Assembly (NCBI GenBank): GCA_947488685.1
Contig: CANLAH010000006.1
Location: forward strand, 1 to 34,158
From: Acidimicrobiaceae bacterium
GTDB lineage: Bacteria; Actinomycetota; Acidimicrobiia; Acidimicrobiales; Ilumatobacteraceae
DNA length: 34,158 nucleotides
Direction: 5' to 3'
Positions 25,008 to 32,166 of the stretch are shown here, piece after piece. A program made the position numbers and the translations under genes. Within the stretch, counting starts at the first letter, position 1. Every line of letters begins with the position of its first letter. The notes under the pieces are model-generated. The model saw nothing but the letters and a program-made list of their open reading frames with translations. It was not told where the DNA came from and searched no databases.

Positions 25008-26116
25008 CGCGCAGCAATCAGTTTTCCGAGTCGCGCAAGATGCTGGCTAGCCCCACCAAGTTGCGTACTGATTTGGATTCCCCACAAGAAAAAGCGATGG
25101 ACTGGATAACTAATGTCTGCTCCAACCCCGCCGTGTAGGTGTTGACCAGCCAGCACAACGGAGTGTCCGCCCTCCGTCGCCCAGTACATTGCAACCAAGA
25201 CATCTTGGCGAGCATCAAAGCCTTCTGCGAGTCGCCATGCCGCATTAAGAGTGGTGACACGCATTGCCTCGGTTGTGATGTATGCATCGGCAGCACGCAC
25301 TGCTACTGCTTGTTGGGCGCTCAATGGTTTTCCGAACTGATGGCGAGTTCTGACATGTTCTGCAGTCAAAGCAATTGATCCTTGAGCAACTCCGAGTTGT
25401 ATTGCACACAAGGCAACAAGGGAACGTTCGTGCATCCAACGAAGTGCATCGCGTCCATCACTGGCTGCACCAGCAACAATGTGACTCGTTGGAACGACAA
25501 CATCAAAGTCCATGTTTGCCTGAGGCTGAAGGTCGCTTCCGTTGACAGCGTTCAAAGTGACTCCGCGTGCATCGGTGTCAACAAGGGCAAGAACAATTGA
25601 CCCGTCTGCTCGCTTGGCAGAGACCAACACAAAGTGGGCATATTGCGCATAGGCAACCGCAGGCTTAGAACCAACGAGGCGAACACCACCATCGGTATCT
25701 GTGGCCACCACTGAAGGGTTCATCGCGTCATTGGCGCCAATATTGGCAATTGCAACAGAAAGAATCGTTGTGCCATCACAGACGTTGGGCAACACGAGTG
25801 CCTGAAGCGCTGTGTCTGCGTATTCGGCCAAAGTCATTGCTGCAACTGACGACGACCACAGCGGAACTTGAGCAATTGTTTTGCCTTGTTTTTCTAGAAC
25901 GAGTGAAAGTTCCACGGCGTTCATTGCAAGGCCACCGTATTCTTCTGGCACACACAGGCCGAGGAGGCCGGCCTTTGCGAGCTCATTCCAGAGTTGGCGA
26001 TCAAAACCGTCACCTGCCTGTACATCTGCAATTCGCTCGATGGTGGAAAGGCCGTCAAAAATCTGTTGCGCAAGATCTGCAAGTACATTTTGTTCATCGG
26101 TGAGGTCAAAATTCAT
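25004..26116 (-). CDS. Acyl-CoA dehydrogenase, FadE28/ChsE1-like subunit
   Basis: A 370-residue acyl-CoA dehydrogenase-fold protein. N-terminal NFDLTDEQNVLADLAQ, PEEYGGL and the later RTRHQFGKPL and GQHLHGGVGADISYPVHRFF match the FadE28-type subunit. In ChsE1-ChsE2 this subunit pairs with a FadE29-type partner into a heterotetramer for short side-chain steroid CoA esters. The partner is likely the 27089-28300 product in the same operon, separated here by the ChsH2-like gene. AAAGGA lies five bases before the ATG at 26116. The internal substrate-binding loops are consistent with the family, but catalytic Glu assignment needs an alignment. Confidence 0.83.
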   Translation of the reverse strand: MNFDLTDEQNVLADLAQQIFDGLSTIERIADVQAGDGFDRQLWNELAKAGLLGLCVPEEYGGLAMNAVELSLVLEKQGKTIAQVPLWSSSVAAMTLAEYADTALQALVLPNVCDGTTILSVAIANIGANDAMNPSVVATDTDGGVRLVGSKPAVAYAQYAHFVLVSAKRADGSIVLALVDTDARGVTLNAVNGSDLQPQANMDFDVVVPTSHIVAGAASDGRDALRWMHERSLVALCAIQLGVAQGSIALTAEHVRTRHQFGKPLSAQQAVAVRAADAYITTEAMRVTTLNAAWRLAEGFDARQDVLVAMYWATEGGHSVVLAGQHLHGGVGADISYPVHRFFLWGIQISTQLGGASQHLARLGKLIAAR

Positions 26117-26125
26117 GGGGTTCCT

Positions 26126-27085
26126 TTACTTGTGAACCTTGGCGAAGGGGAGTGTGAGTTCGTCATCAGTGGCACGAAGAACGATGTCTACTTTTTTGCC
26201 GATGGCAAGATCCGCGATGTCTGTGTCAATGGGATTCATTACCATTCGCACCCCTTCATCTAGATCAATCAACAAAACAGGCAGTGGGTATTCCAAGCCT
26301 GGGACTTGCGGATAATGCGTGATCACAAAACTATGAATGGTGCCAGTTCCGACTGCCTCTACTGGCTCCCAGTCCATCGATACGCATGTCGGACAGACAG
26401 GTCCCGGAGGGAATCGCAGTGCTTGACACTTTGTGCAACGTTGAATGAAGAGCTTTGCATTTTGGAGACCATCAAACCACCAACTGTTGTCATGCGTTGT
26501 GGCTGGACGCGGGCGCACAGCATTAGAGGCAGTCTCTTTTCGTGCTGCGGGGCGAAAGCGGATAATTCGAAACAACATTGATCCGACACGTTGATTGTTT
26601 TGGTCAAAATAATCTTGCCGAGTAGTAATGAAATGTCCGGTGCCTAGGGCAGTTGTCTTTTCAGGACTGATTGAATCGATTGTGGTCGTCATTGAGAGTC
26701 TGTCGCCAGGATGAAGGTATCGGTCGTATGTTTGTTCGCAGTTAGTAGCAACGACGCTGGTGAAATTATGCGAGAAGAGTAATTGGTTCATTTCTTCGTA
26801 TGGGCTGGTTCCGCTGACGACACGCGGTTTGATACCGGCCATGACCCAGGCTTGCAGCATTGTTGGAGGAGCAACGATTTGCTGATGAATTGATGCAGCA
26901 GCAGCAGCAGAGTCAAGATATATCGGGTTATTGTCGCCGATTGCTTCACACCAATGACGAATCATTGGGATATTGACTTCGTCTGGTGCGGGCTGTGGTG
27001 GTCCGATTTCTTTTCCGACGAATGACTGCAATTGTTGCCAGAAAGCCTGTTTGTCTTGATCTGTTTGTGATGTGGCGGTGCTCAT
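26126..27085 (-). CDS. chsH2: MaoC-DUF35 fusion protein, ChsH2-like
   Basis: A 319-residue two-domain protein. Residues about 1-180 are a MaoC-type hot dog (AIGDNNPIYLDS, with Tyr in place of the hydratase His). The rest is a DUF35 unit with a zinc ribbon, Cys217, Cys220, Cys231 and Cys234 (RCTKCQALRFPPGPVCPTC), and an OB fold. This is the ChsH2 layout: the hot dog pairs with ChsH1 and the DUF35 part docks Ltp2. The missing hydratase His agrees with ChsH1 providing catalysis. AAAGGA is about seven bases before the ATG at 27085. The gene follows the first acyl-CoA dehydrogenase by three bases. Confidence 0.87.
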   Translation of the reverse strand: MSTATSQTDQDKQAFWQQLQSFVGKEIGPPQPAPDEVNIPMIRHWCEAIGDNNPIYLDSAAAAASIHQQIVAPPTMLQAWVMAGIKPRVVSGTSPYEEMNQLLFSHNFTSVVATNCEQTYDRYLHPGDRLSMTTTIDSISPEKTTALGTGHFITTRQDYFDQNNQRVGSMLFRIIRFRPAARKETASNAVRPRPATTHDNSWWFDGLQNAKLFIQRCTKCQALRFPPGPVCPTCVSMDWEPVEAVGTGTIHSFVITHYPQVPGLEYPLPVLLIDLDEGVRMVMNPIDTDIADLAIGKKVDIVLRATDDELTLPFAKVHK

Positions 27086-27088
27086 TGT

Positions 27089-28300
27089 TTATCCTTTGAC
27101 GAGTTCACGCCACGGCAGGTCGCGGTCAACTGAAGGCTCTCGTGGTAATCCAAGACCACGCTCACCAATAATATTTTGCTGAATTTCATTTGTTCCGCCA
27201 CCAAGCCTAATTGCAAACTGACTCAAGAGATGATGTTGCCACTGCCCGCTATCGATGCTGTGTTCTCCCCACAATGTGGCATCGGCTCCCAAAATCTCCA
27301 TCGCTGTATCCATTGTTTTTTCCCAATGCCGAGCGTATGCCAATTTCATCACAAACATTTCAGGGCCAGGCATTAGTCCGAGCGATGATGCTGTGCGAAG
27401 GCGGTAACCCAGGTACGTCAGTGTCTGGGCCCGAGCATATGCCGCCGCAAGTTTTTGCCGCACCCGTGGATCACTGGTGCGCCCTAGTTTTTGGGCAGTC
27501 TCAATGAGTGCTTCGACGGTCCAAGAACTTCCGCCACCGCCAATGAATGCTCGCTCGCTTGTCAAGGTGGTGTTAGCAACAGCCCATCCGTTATTGACTT
27601 GCCCAAGCACGTTGGCTGCAGGAATACGTACATCGGACAGGAACACTTCATTGAAATGGGCGACACCTGTGATTTGCACAAGTGGCCGTACTTCGATTCC
27701 GGCTGATTTCATGTCAAGAATAAAATAAGTAATACCTTTATGTTTTGGTGACTCTGGTTCAGTGCGAGTGAGCAAGATTCCGTAGTCAGAAAACTGACCA
27801 AATGATGTCCATACTTTTTGACCATTGACAATCCAGGTATCGCCGTCGAGCACCGCTCGAGTTCCGATATTTGCAAGATCGCTGCCAGCATTTGGCTCGC
27901 TAAACAATTGACACCAGACATGATCCCCGCGCAACATTGGCTGCAAAAATTCTGCATGTTGTTCTGGCGTGCCATGCGCCATCAACGTGGGTCCAACCAT
28001 GCCAAGGCTCACGGCAAATGAACCAGTGGCAACATCGAATTTGGATTGTTCTTCTGCAAAAATTGAAGCCTGCAGGCTGGTCCCGCCTCGTCCACCAAAT
28101 TGTTTGGGCCAAGAAATGCCAGCCCAGCCGTTGTCGTAAAGAACGTGTTGCCATTTCTTGCAGGCGTTGACGTGGCCGCCCAGGTCGTCGTGCCACTGAG
28201 AAGCGTCATCAGAATAAAGGGGGGCGTGCTGAGCAAGCCAAGTGCGTGCGTGATCTCGAAATGCCGCCTCTTCAGGTGAATCTCCGATGTGCATCAACAT
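27089..28300 (-). CDS. Acyl-CoA dehydrogenase, FadE29/ChsE2-like subunit
   Basis: A 403-residue acyl-CoA dehydrogenase. CQLFSEPNAGSD at 130-141, NGQKVWTS at 159-166 and the C-terminal GGGTNEIQQNIIGERGLGLPRE are the standard FAD-site landmarks and resemble FadE29. It would introduce the double bond in the side chain together with the FadE28-like subunit. The open frame extends to 28471, but the added 57 residues look non-family and run through the palindrome and into the divergent gene. ATG 28300 is chosen, with GGGAAAAG close upstream; ATG 28294 is an alternative. This is the first gene of the six-gene operon. Confidence 0.87.
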   Translation of the reverse strand: MLMHIGDSPEEAAFRDHARTWLAQHAPLYSDDASQWHDDLGGHVNACKKWQHVLYDNGWAGISWPKQFGGRGGTSLQASIFAEEQSKFDVATGSFAVSLGMVGPTLMAHGTPEQHAEFLQPMLRGDHVWCQLFSEPNAGSDLANIGTRAVLDGDTWIVNGQKVWTSFGQFSDYGILLTRTEPESPKHKGITYFILDMKSAGIEVRPLVQITGVAHFNEVFLSDVRIPAANVLGQVNNGWAVANTTLTSERAFIGGGGSSWTVEALIETAQKLGRTSDPRVRQKLAAAYARAQTLTYLGYRLRTASSLGLMPGPEMFVMKLAYARHWEKTMDTAMEILGADATLWGEHSIDSGQWQHHLLSQFAIRLGGGTNEIQQNIIGERGLGLPREPSVDRDLPWRELVKG

Positions 28301-28354
28301 GTCTTTTCCCAACTTCAGAGCCCAATAATGTTCGTTGAGGCCTGTCCTGTATCG

Positions 28355-28375
28355 TTTCTGACAGTCTGTCAGAAA
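28355..28375. promoter_or_regulatory. Perfect palindromic operator candidate, copy A
   Basis: Arms TTTCTGACA and TGTCAGAAA, each nine bases and fully complementary, flank a three-base spacer. It lies 54 bp upstream of the acyl-CoA dehydrogenase start (28300) and 46 bp upstream of the divergent F420-type oxidoreductase start (28422), so it can serve both. CTGACA in each arm also resembles a -35 hexamer on both strands. The same core recurs at 32064-32084. It does not match the KstR or KstR2 consensus as I know them. TetR-family binding is inferred from form only. Confidence 0.7.
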
Positions 28376-28421
28376 GCAATCGCTGGAAGGAAATGGAGCG
28401 ACCCGTGCTAGGAATAACCGT

Positions 28422-29327
28422 ATGAAATTTTGGTGTGCGACTGCATTTATGGACACGCGCCAACTTGTCAAAGTGTCAACAATGCTGGACGAGGCGGGCT
28501 ACCACGGCTTAATGGTGTCGGATCACTTGGTCTATCCCCAAAAATTGGTGAGTAAGTATCCGTATTCGCCCCACGAGGATGGGCGCCCAATGTGGGAGCC
28601 AAGCGCTTCATGGCCAGACCCCTGGGTATTAATTGGTGCCATGAGTGCGGTCACGACACAGTTGCATTTCAATACCAATATCTATGTTGCACCTCATCGA
28701 CCACTTGTGCAGTTAGCAAAAGAAGTCTCGACAGCGGCAGTCATTTCATCTGATCGTGTCGCTCTTGGTGTTGGGGCCGGATGGATGAAAGAAGAGTTTG
28801 ACTTACAAGGTGTTGACTTTTCTACGCGCGGGAAACGTCTTAATGAAATGATTCCAGCTCTTCGTGCACTCTGGAAAGGTGGATGGGTTGAGTGGCATGG
28901 TGATTATTACGATGTTCCTGCCTGCACGCTTGAACCACACACCGAGACTCCAATTGCGATCTATGGCGGTGGACACACAGATGCGGCGTTAAAGCGTGCT
29001 GCAAAGTATTGCGACGGATGGATCGGTAACGCGTATCCGTGGGACGAAGCAGCACAGTACGTGAGCAAACTGAAGGGCTTCCTGCATGAGTTCGGCCGAG
29101 ACAACGATGATTTCGACATCATCTGTGGTTTGTATGCGCTCCCTGCTCCAGATTTGTATCGACGAGCAGAAGAAGAACTCGGCATTACCGGAACAATGTG
29201 TATGCCGTGGGCACTCGATCAAAATGTCAGCAAAGGCGAAATGTCTGGTCTTACTCAGAGTGCTGATGTGTATCGGCCATCAATTGAAAAATTTGCTGAA
29301 GAAATTTTATCTCAGGCTCAAAACTAG
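28422..29327 (+). CDS. LLM-class F420-dependent oxidoreductase (second)
   Basis: A 301-residue TIM-barrel F420-type oxidoreductase of the luciferase-like superfamily. Visible marks are MVSDHLVYPQ at 31-40, RPLVQLAKEVSTAAVISSDRV at about 93-113 and VALGVGAGWMKEEFDLQG at 113-130. It is shorter than the first one and only distantly related to it. The ATG at 28422 has AGGA about nine bases upstream. It reads away from the sterol-type operon, with the palindrome between them, and converges tail to tail with the CoA-transferase gene (7 bp gap). Substrate unknown; a role in the same catabolic route is likely. Confidence 0.87.
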   Translation: MKFWCATAFMDTRQLVKVSTMLDEAGYHGLMVSDHLVYPQKLVSKYPYSPHEDGRPMWEPSASWPDPWVLIGAMSAVTTQLHFNTNIYVAPHRPLVQLAKEVSTAAVISSDRVALGVGAGWMKEEFDLQGVDFSTRGKRLNEMIPALRALWKGGWVEWHGDYYDVPACTLEPHTETPIAIYGGGHTDAALKRAAKYCDGWIGNAYPWDEAAQYVSKLKGFLHEFGRDNDDFDIICGLYALPAPDLYRRAEEELGITGTMCMPWALDQNVSKGEMSGLTQSADVYRPSIEKFAEEILSQAQN

Positions 29328-29334
29328 TTAGTTG

Positions 29335-30576
29335 TTAGCCCAAGGCGCCAGCAGCGCGAAGTGATGTGATGGCAGCGTCATCAAGATGAAGAATATTTCT
29401 GAGAACTTCATCCGTGTGCTGGCCATTTTCTGGGGCCTTTGCTGGCATCGGGATTTCTTCACCCGTTACATGAAGTGGCAACAAAAGTTGTTCACAGCCG
29501 AGTTGTTCGGTGCTAGCCCATGTGAACCGATCCTGAAACTGTGCATCATCCATGACGGTTTGCGGCGTGTTGACTGGCGCAATGGTTGTGTTGTGCTCGT
29601 CAGCAAATATGAGCCACTCTGCAGTGGTCTTGGTGGCAAAGATGTCACGCAACTCGATCTGAAGAGCAGTGTTTCCGCGTGCATGGTCGGCGTAGGTGCT
29701 GCCCGGAAAAGCATCAAATAAATCAACACGTCCAATACCGTGACAGAAGTTTTTCCAAAAACTTTGTTCACTCGCCATGAATAAGATGTAGCCATCTTTT
29801 GATGCGTAAAACTGATACCGAACGCCTTCCCACATCCCGCCAAGGCCTGGAGCCCGACGTTCGAAATTATCACTAGCGTTTCCGGTGACTTCGCTTTGGG
29901 GGCGCTCGTAAGCCTTATGGGTCTCGATGCGATACCAATCAAAATATGCGGCCGAGTCACTTTGTGCAATCTCCATGCATGCTGGTTCGCCAGTGGTTCG
30001 TGCTCGCACGAGTGCTGCCAGGATCGACATTGCGGCAAATGCCGGACCAGCAGTGATGCCGATATTTGTTTGTGCAGGAATGCGGGCAAAGCCGTCTTCA
30101 TCAATCACGGGAGCAATCACTCCAGACCATGAATCGTATGCAATGCCGTGACTTGGCAAGCCACGGTATGGCCCTGTTGCTCCGTAACCAGAAATCGTGC
30201 AGAACACAATTTTGGGCTGTAGTTCTTTGAGGCGCTCAAAGCCAAGGCCCATTTTGTCCAAGAAACCTGGCCGCATGGCTTCGATAACTACATCGGCAGA
30301 TTTCACAAGATCTTCAAAGATGGCTCGTGCTTCTGGTGTTTTGAGATTAAGTGTGATTGATTTTTTGCCGCGATTGATGTGTAGATGCAAAAGTGATGAG
30401 CCCTCGACAATGGGCCATGTCATTTGGCGTACGTAGTCGCCAGCAGGCGACTCAACTTTGATGACCTCGGCTCCAAAGTCCACAAGGTGTCCACCCAAAG
30501 CAGCAGGGCCAAGCAACGAACATTCAATTACGCGAACGCCAGAAAGAAACCCGGTCTTTATCGAAGAAGAAGTCAT
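29335..30576 (-). CDS. CaiB/BaiF (class III) CoA-transferase family protein
   Basis: A 413-residue CoA-transferase-fold protein. RVIECSLLGPAALGGHLVDFGAEVIKVE near the N-terminus, NRGKKSITLNLKTPEA, and FCTISGYGATGPYRG are family landmarks. At the position of the nucleophilic aspartate of formyl-CoA transferase (before the ILAAL helix) the sequence reads NIGITAGPAF, so the Asp appears replaced. Activity by the usual acyl-enzyme route is in doubt. The start ATG 30576 is four bases after the aldehyde dehydrogenase stop, so the two are co-transcribed. The frame extends to 30657 inside that gene, which was rejected. It would transfer or retain CoA on a carboxylic substrate. Confidence 0.85.
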   Translation of the reverse strand: MTSSSIKTGFLSGVRVIECSLLGPAALGGHLVDFGAEVIKVESPAGDYVRQMTWPIVEGSSLLHLHINRGKKSITLNLKTPEARAIFEDLVKSADVVIEAMRPGFLDKMGLGFERLKELQPKIVFCTISGYGATGPYRGLPSHGIAYDSWSGVIAPVIDEDGFARIPAQTNIGITAGPAFAAMSILAALVRARTTGEPACMEIAQSDSAAYFDWYRIETHKAYERPQSEVTGNASDNFERRAPGLGGMWEGVRYQFYASKDGYILFMASEQSFWKNFCHGIGRVDLFDAFPGSTYADHARGNTALQIELRDIFATKTTAEWLIFADEHNTTIAPVNTPQTVMDDAQFQDRFTWASTEQLGCEQLLLPLHVTGEEIPMPAKAPENGQHTDEVLRNILHLDDAAITSLRAAGALG

Positions 30577-30580
30577 AATG

Positions 30581-32047
30581 TCAGCCAGGCCACACGATGG
30601 ATTGCATCTCGGAGTAGGCGTGAAGCCCAAACTCTCCGCCATCTCGACCAACGCCACTCAACTTAAAACCGCCAAAGGGTGTTTCGGGATTACGTTGAGC
30701 GGTGTTTACTCCGACATTGCCGCTGCGCAAAAGGCGAGCGACTCGATATGCACGCGCCGTGTCTTTGCTGAAGACATAGTCGTACAAACCAAAGTCCGTG
30801 CCATTGGCAATTGAGATTGCTTCTTCTTCGTCATCAAAAGGGAGTACAACGACAACTGGTCCAAAAATTTCTTCTTGAACTGGAGTCATGTCAGGACGAC
30901 AATCCGCCAGCAACGTAGGAGCGACATAAAAGCCATGCTCCATGTGGCTTGGGCGACGACCATCGACGACAATGGTGGCGCCTTGCTGTGCACCAGTGGC
31001 GATGTAACCGTCGATGCGATCACGTTGTGCTGCTGAAATTACTGGACCAACCATTGTGTCAATAGCGGTTGGGTCTCCGACTTTGAGTGCACGTGCTGCG
31101 CCAGCAAGTTTTTCTACTAACTCATCGTATTTACTGCGGTGCACAATGGCGCGCGTTGGGGCAGTGCAGATTTGTCCACTATGAAAACCCCAAACACTGG
31201 CAATGCCACCAACGGCAGCGGCGATGTCGGCATCTTCGAACACAAGTGCAGCGCCTTTGCCTCCAAGTTCGAGCAAGAGTCGTTTCATCGTGAGTGAACC
31301 AGCTGAAAAGATGCGCTGACCAATGCCGGTACTGCCAGTAAACGACACCATGTCTACGTCACGTGTTTCTGTGAGCGCCGCAGCAGGCTCCGCTTTGGTT
31401 GAGGTGATGACGTTAATCACTCCTGGTGGAAAACCAATGTCGTGCATCATCTCAACAAGTTCGATGACTGCGAGAGGGTCTTGTGGAGCAGGCTTGATAA
31501 CAACAGTGCAACCCATTGCCAACGCTGGTGCAATTTTTCCAGCAACGTTAACAACCGGAAAGTTATACGGAGAAATACAGGCGACAACACCAACGGGTTG
31601 ACGATTGACGACGGCCCCGATGAGTCCGCCAGGAGCAAGTGGAGTCGCCAATGTTGAAGATGGTGGTAATGGAATATCAAATGACTTAGCCGCAGCCTTG
31701 GCATAGCGTGCGAATCGCTCAACAGCGACAGGAACTTGCATGCGTGAACCAACCGCTGCAGTTGCTCCAGTTTCAGAAATAATTAGTGGCACCAAATCGG
31801 CAGCACGCTCGCTCAGTCGAACAGAGACGGCATGTAAAAGCCGAGCACGTTCTTCGGGTGCAGTGGCAGCCCACTTGGGAAATGCCTCTCGGGCGGCGCG
31901 GGCCGCATCAAGCGCTTGAGCAACGGATGCCTCAGGGGCGTGCCCAACGACTGTCTCGGTTGCCGGGTTGATAATGGGAGAGGTTCCCTCGGCCCCGTCA
32001 ACCCAATGTCCGCCGATGAGCAACTTGTATGTCTTTGGAATGGTCAT
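30581..32047 (-). CDS. Aldehyde dehydrogenase family protein (second)
   Basis: A 488-residue NAD(P)-dependent aldehyde dehydrogenase. Asn162 (SPYNFP), Glu260 (LELGGKGAALV) and Cys294 (FHSGQICTAPTR) form a complete active site, and EEIFGPVVVV lies in the C-terminal part. It oxidises an aldehyde to an acid, which a CoA ligase would then activate. The start at 32047 has GAGG five bases upstream, and a palindromic operator lies only 16 bp further upstream. It is followed directly by the CoA-transferase gene. It is distinct from the first aldehyde dehydrogenase (14738-16144), with only general family similarity. Confidence 0.9.
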   Translation of the reverse strand: MTIPKTYKLLIGGHWVDGAEGTSPIINPATETVVGHAPEASVAQALDAARAAREAFPKWAATAPEERARLLHAVSVRLSERAADLVPLIISETGATAAVGSRMQVPVAVERFARYAKAAAKSFDIPLPPSSTLATPLAPGGLIGAVVNRQPVGVVACISPYNFPVVNVAGKIAPALAMGCTVVIKPAPQDPLAVIELVEMMHDIGFPPGVINVITSTKAEPAAALTETRDVDMVSFTGSTGIGQRIFSAGSLTMKRLLLELGGKGAALVFEDADIAAAVGGIASVWGFHSGQICTAPTRAIVHRSKYDELVEKLAGAARALKVGDPTAIDTMVGPVISAAQRDRIDGYIATGAQQGATIVVDGRRPSHMEHGFYVAPTLLADCRPDMTPVQEEIFGPVVVVLPFDDEEEAISIANGTDFGLYDYVFSKDTARAYRVARLLRSGNVGVNTAQRNPETPFGGFKLSGVGRDGGEFGLHAYSEMQSIVWPG

Positions 32048-32063
32048 AGCGCCTCAATGATAC

Positions 32064-32084
32064 AATCTGACACACCGTCAGATT
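32064..32084. promoter_or_regulatory. Palindromic operator candidate, copy B
   Basis: Arms AATCTGAC and GTCAGATT, eight bases and perfectly complementary, with a five-base spacer. Aligned with copy A at 28355-28375 it has the same total length of 21 bp and shares TCTGACA on the left and GTCAGA on the right. It lies 16 bp from the aldehyde dehydrogenase start and 82 bp from the divergent amidohydrolase start. TATCAT at 32057-32062 on the minus strand is a possible -10 box that abuts it. Confidence 0.7.
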
Positions 32085-32087
32085 CCA

Positions 32088-32116
32088 TTGACCAGACGGC
32101 AAAAGCGCGTTGAATA
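32088..32116 (+). promoter_or_regulatory. Possible promoter for the amidohydrolase gene
   Basis: TTGACC at 32088-32093 and TGAATA at 32111-32116 with 17 bases between. It lies 3 bp downstream of palindrome copy B and about 50 bp before the start at 32167. The match to the -10 consensus is modest, so this is tentative. Confidence 0.3.
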
Positions 32117-32166
32117 GGCTTGATGGCCACAAAATTGATGAAAACAACAAATTGAGGGACTCCAGA

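Noticed and set aside
28301-28421. KstR-type operator expected in front of an igr-like operon
   Set aside because: I see no TAGAAC..GTTCTA-like or CAAG..CTTG-like palindrome; only the TCTGACA-type palindrome is present.
28301-28471. N-terminal extension of the FadE29-like gene to 28471
   Set aside because: The extra residues are not family-like, and the extension would cross the palindrome and the start of the divergent oxidoreductase.
29466-30104. Open frame of 212 codons on the minus strand
   Set aside because: It is an out-of-frame shadow inside the CoA-transferase gene, whose own frame matches a known family throughout.
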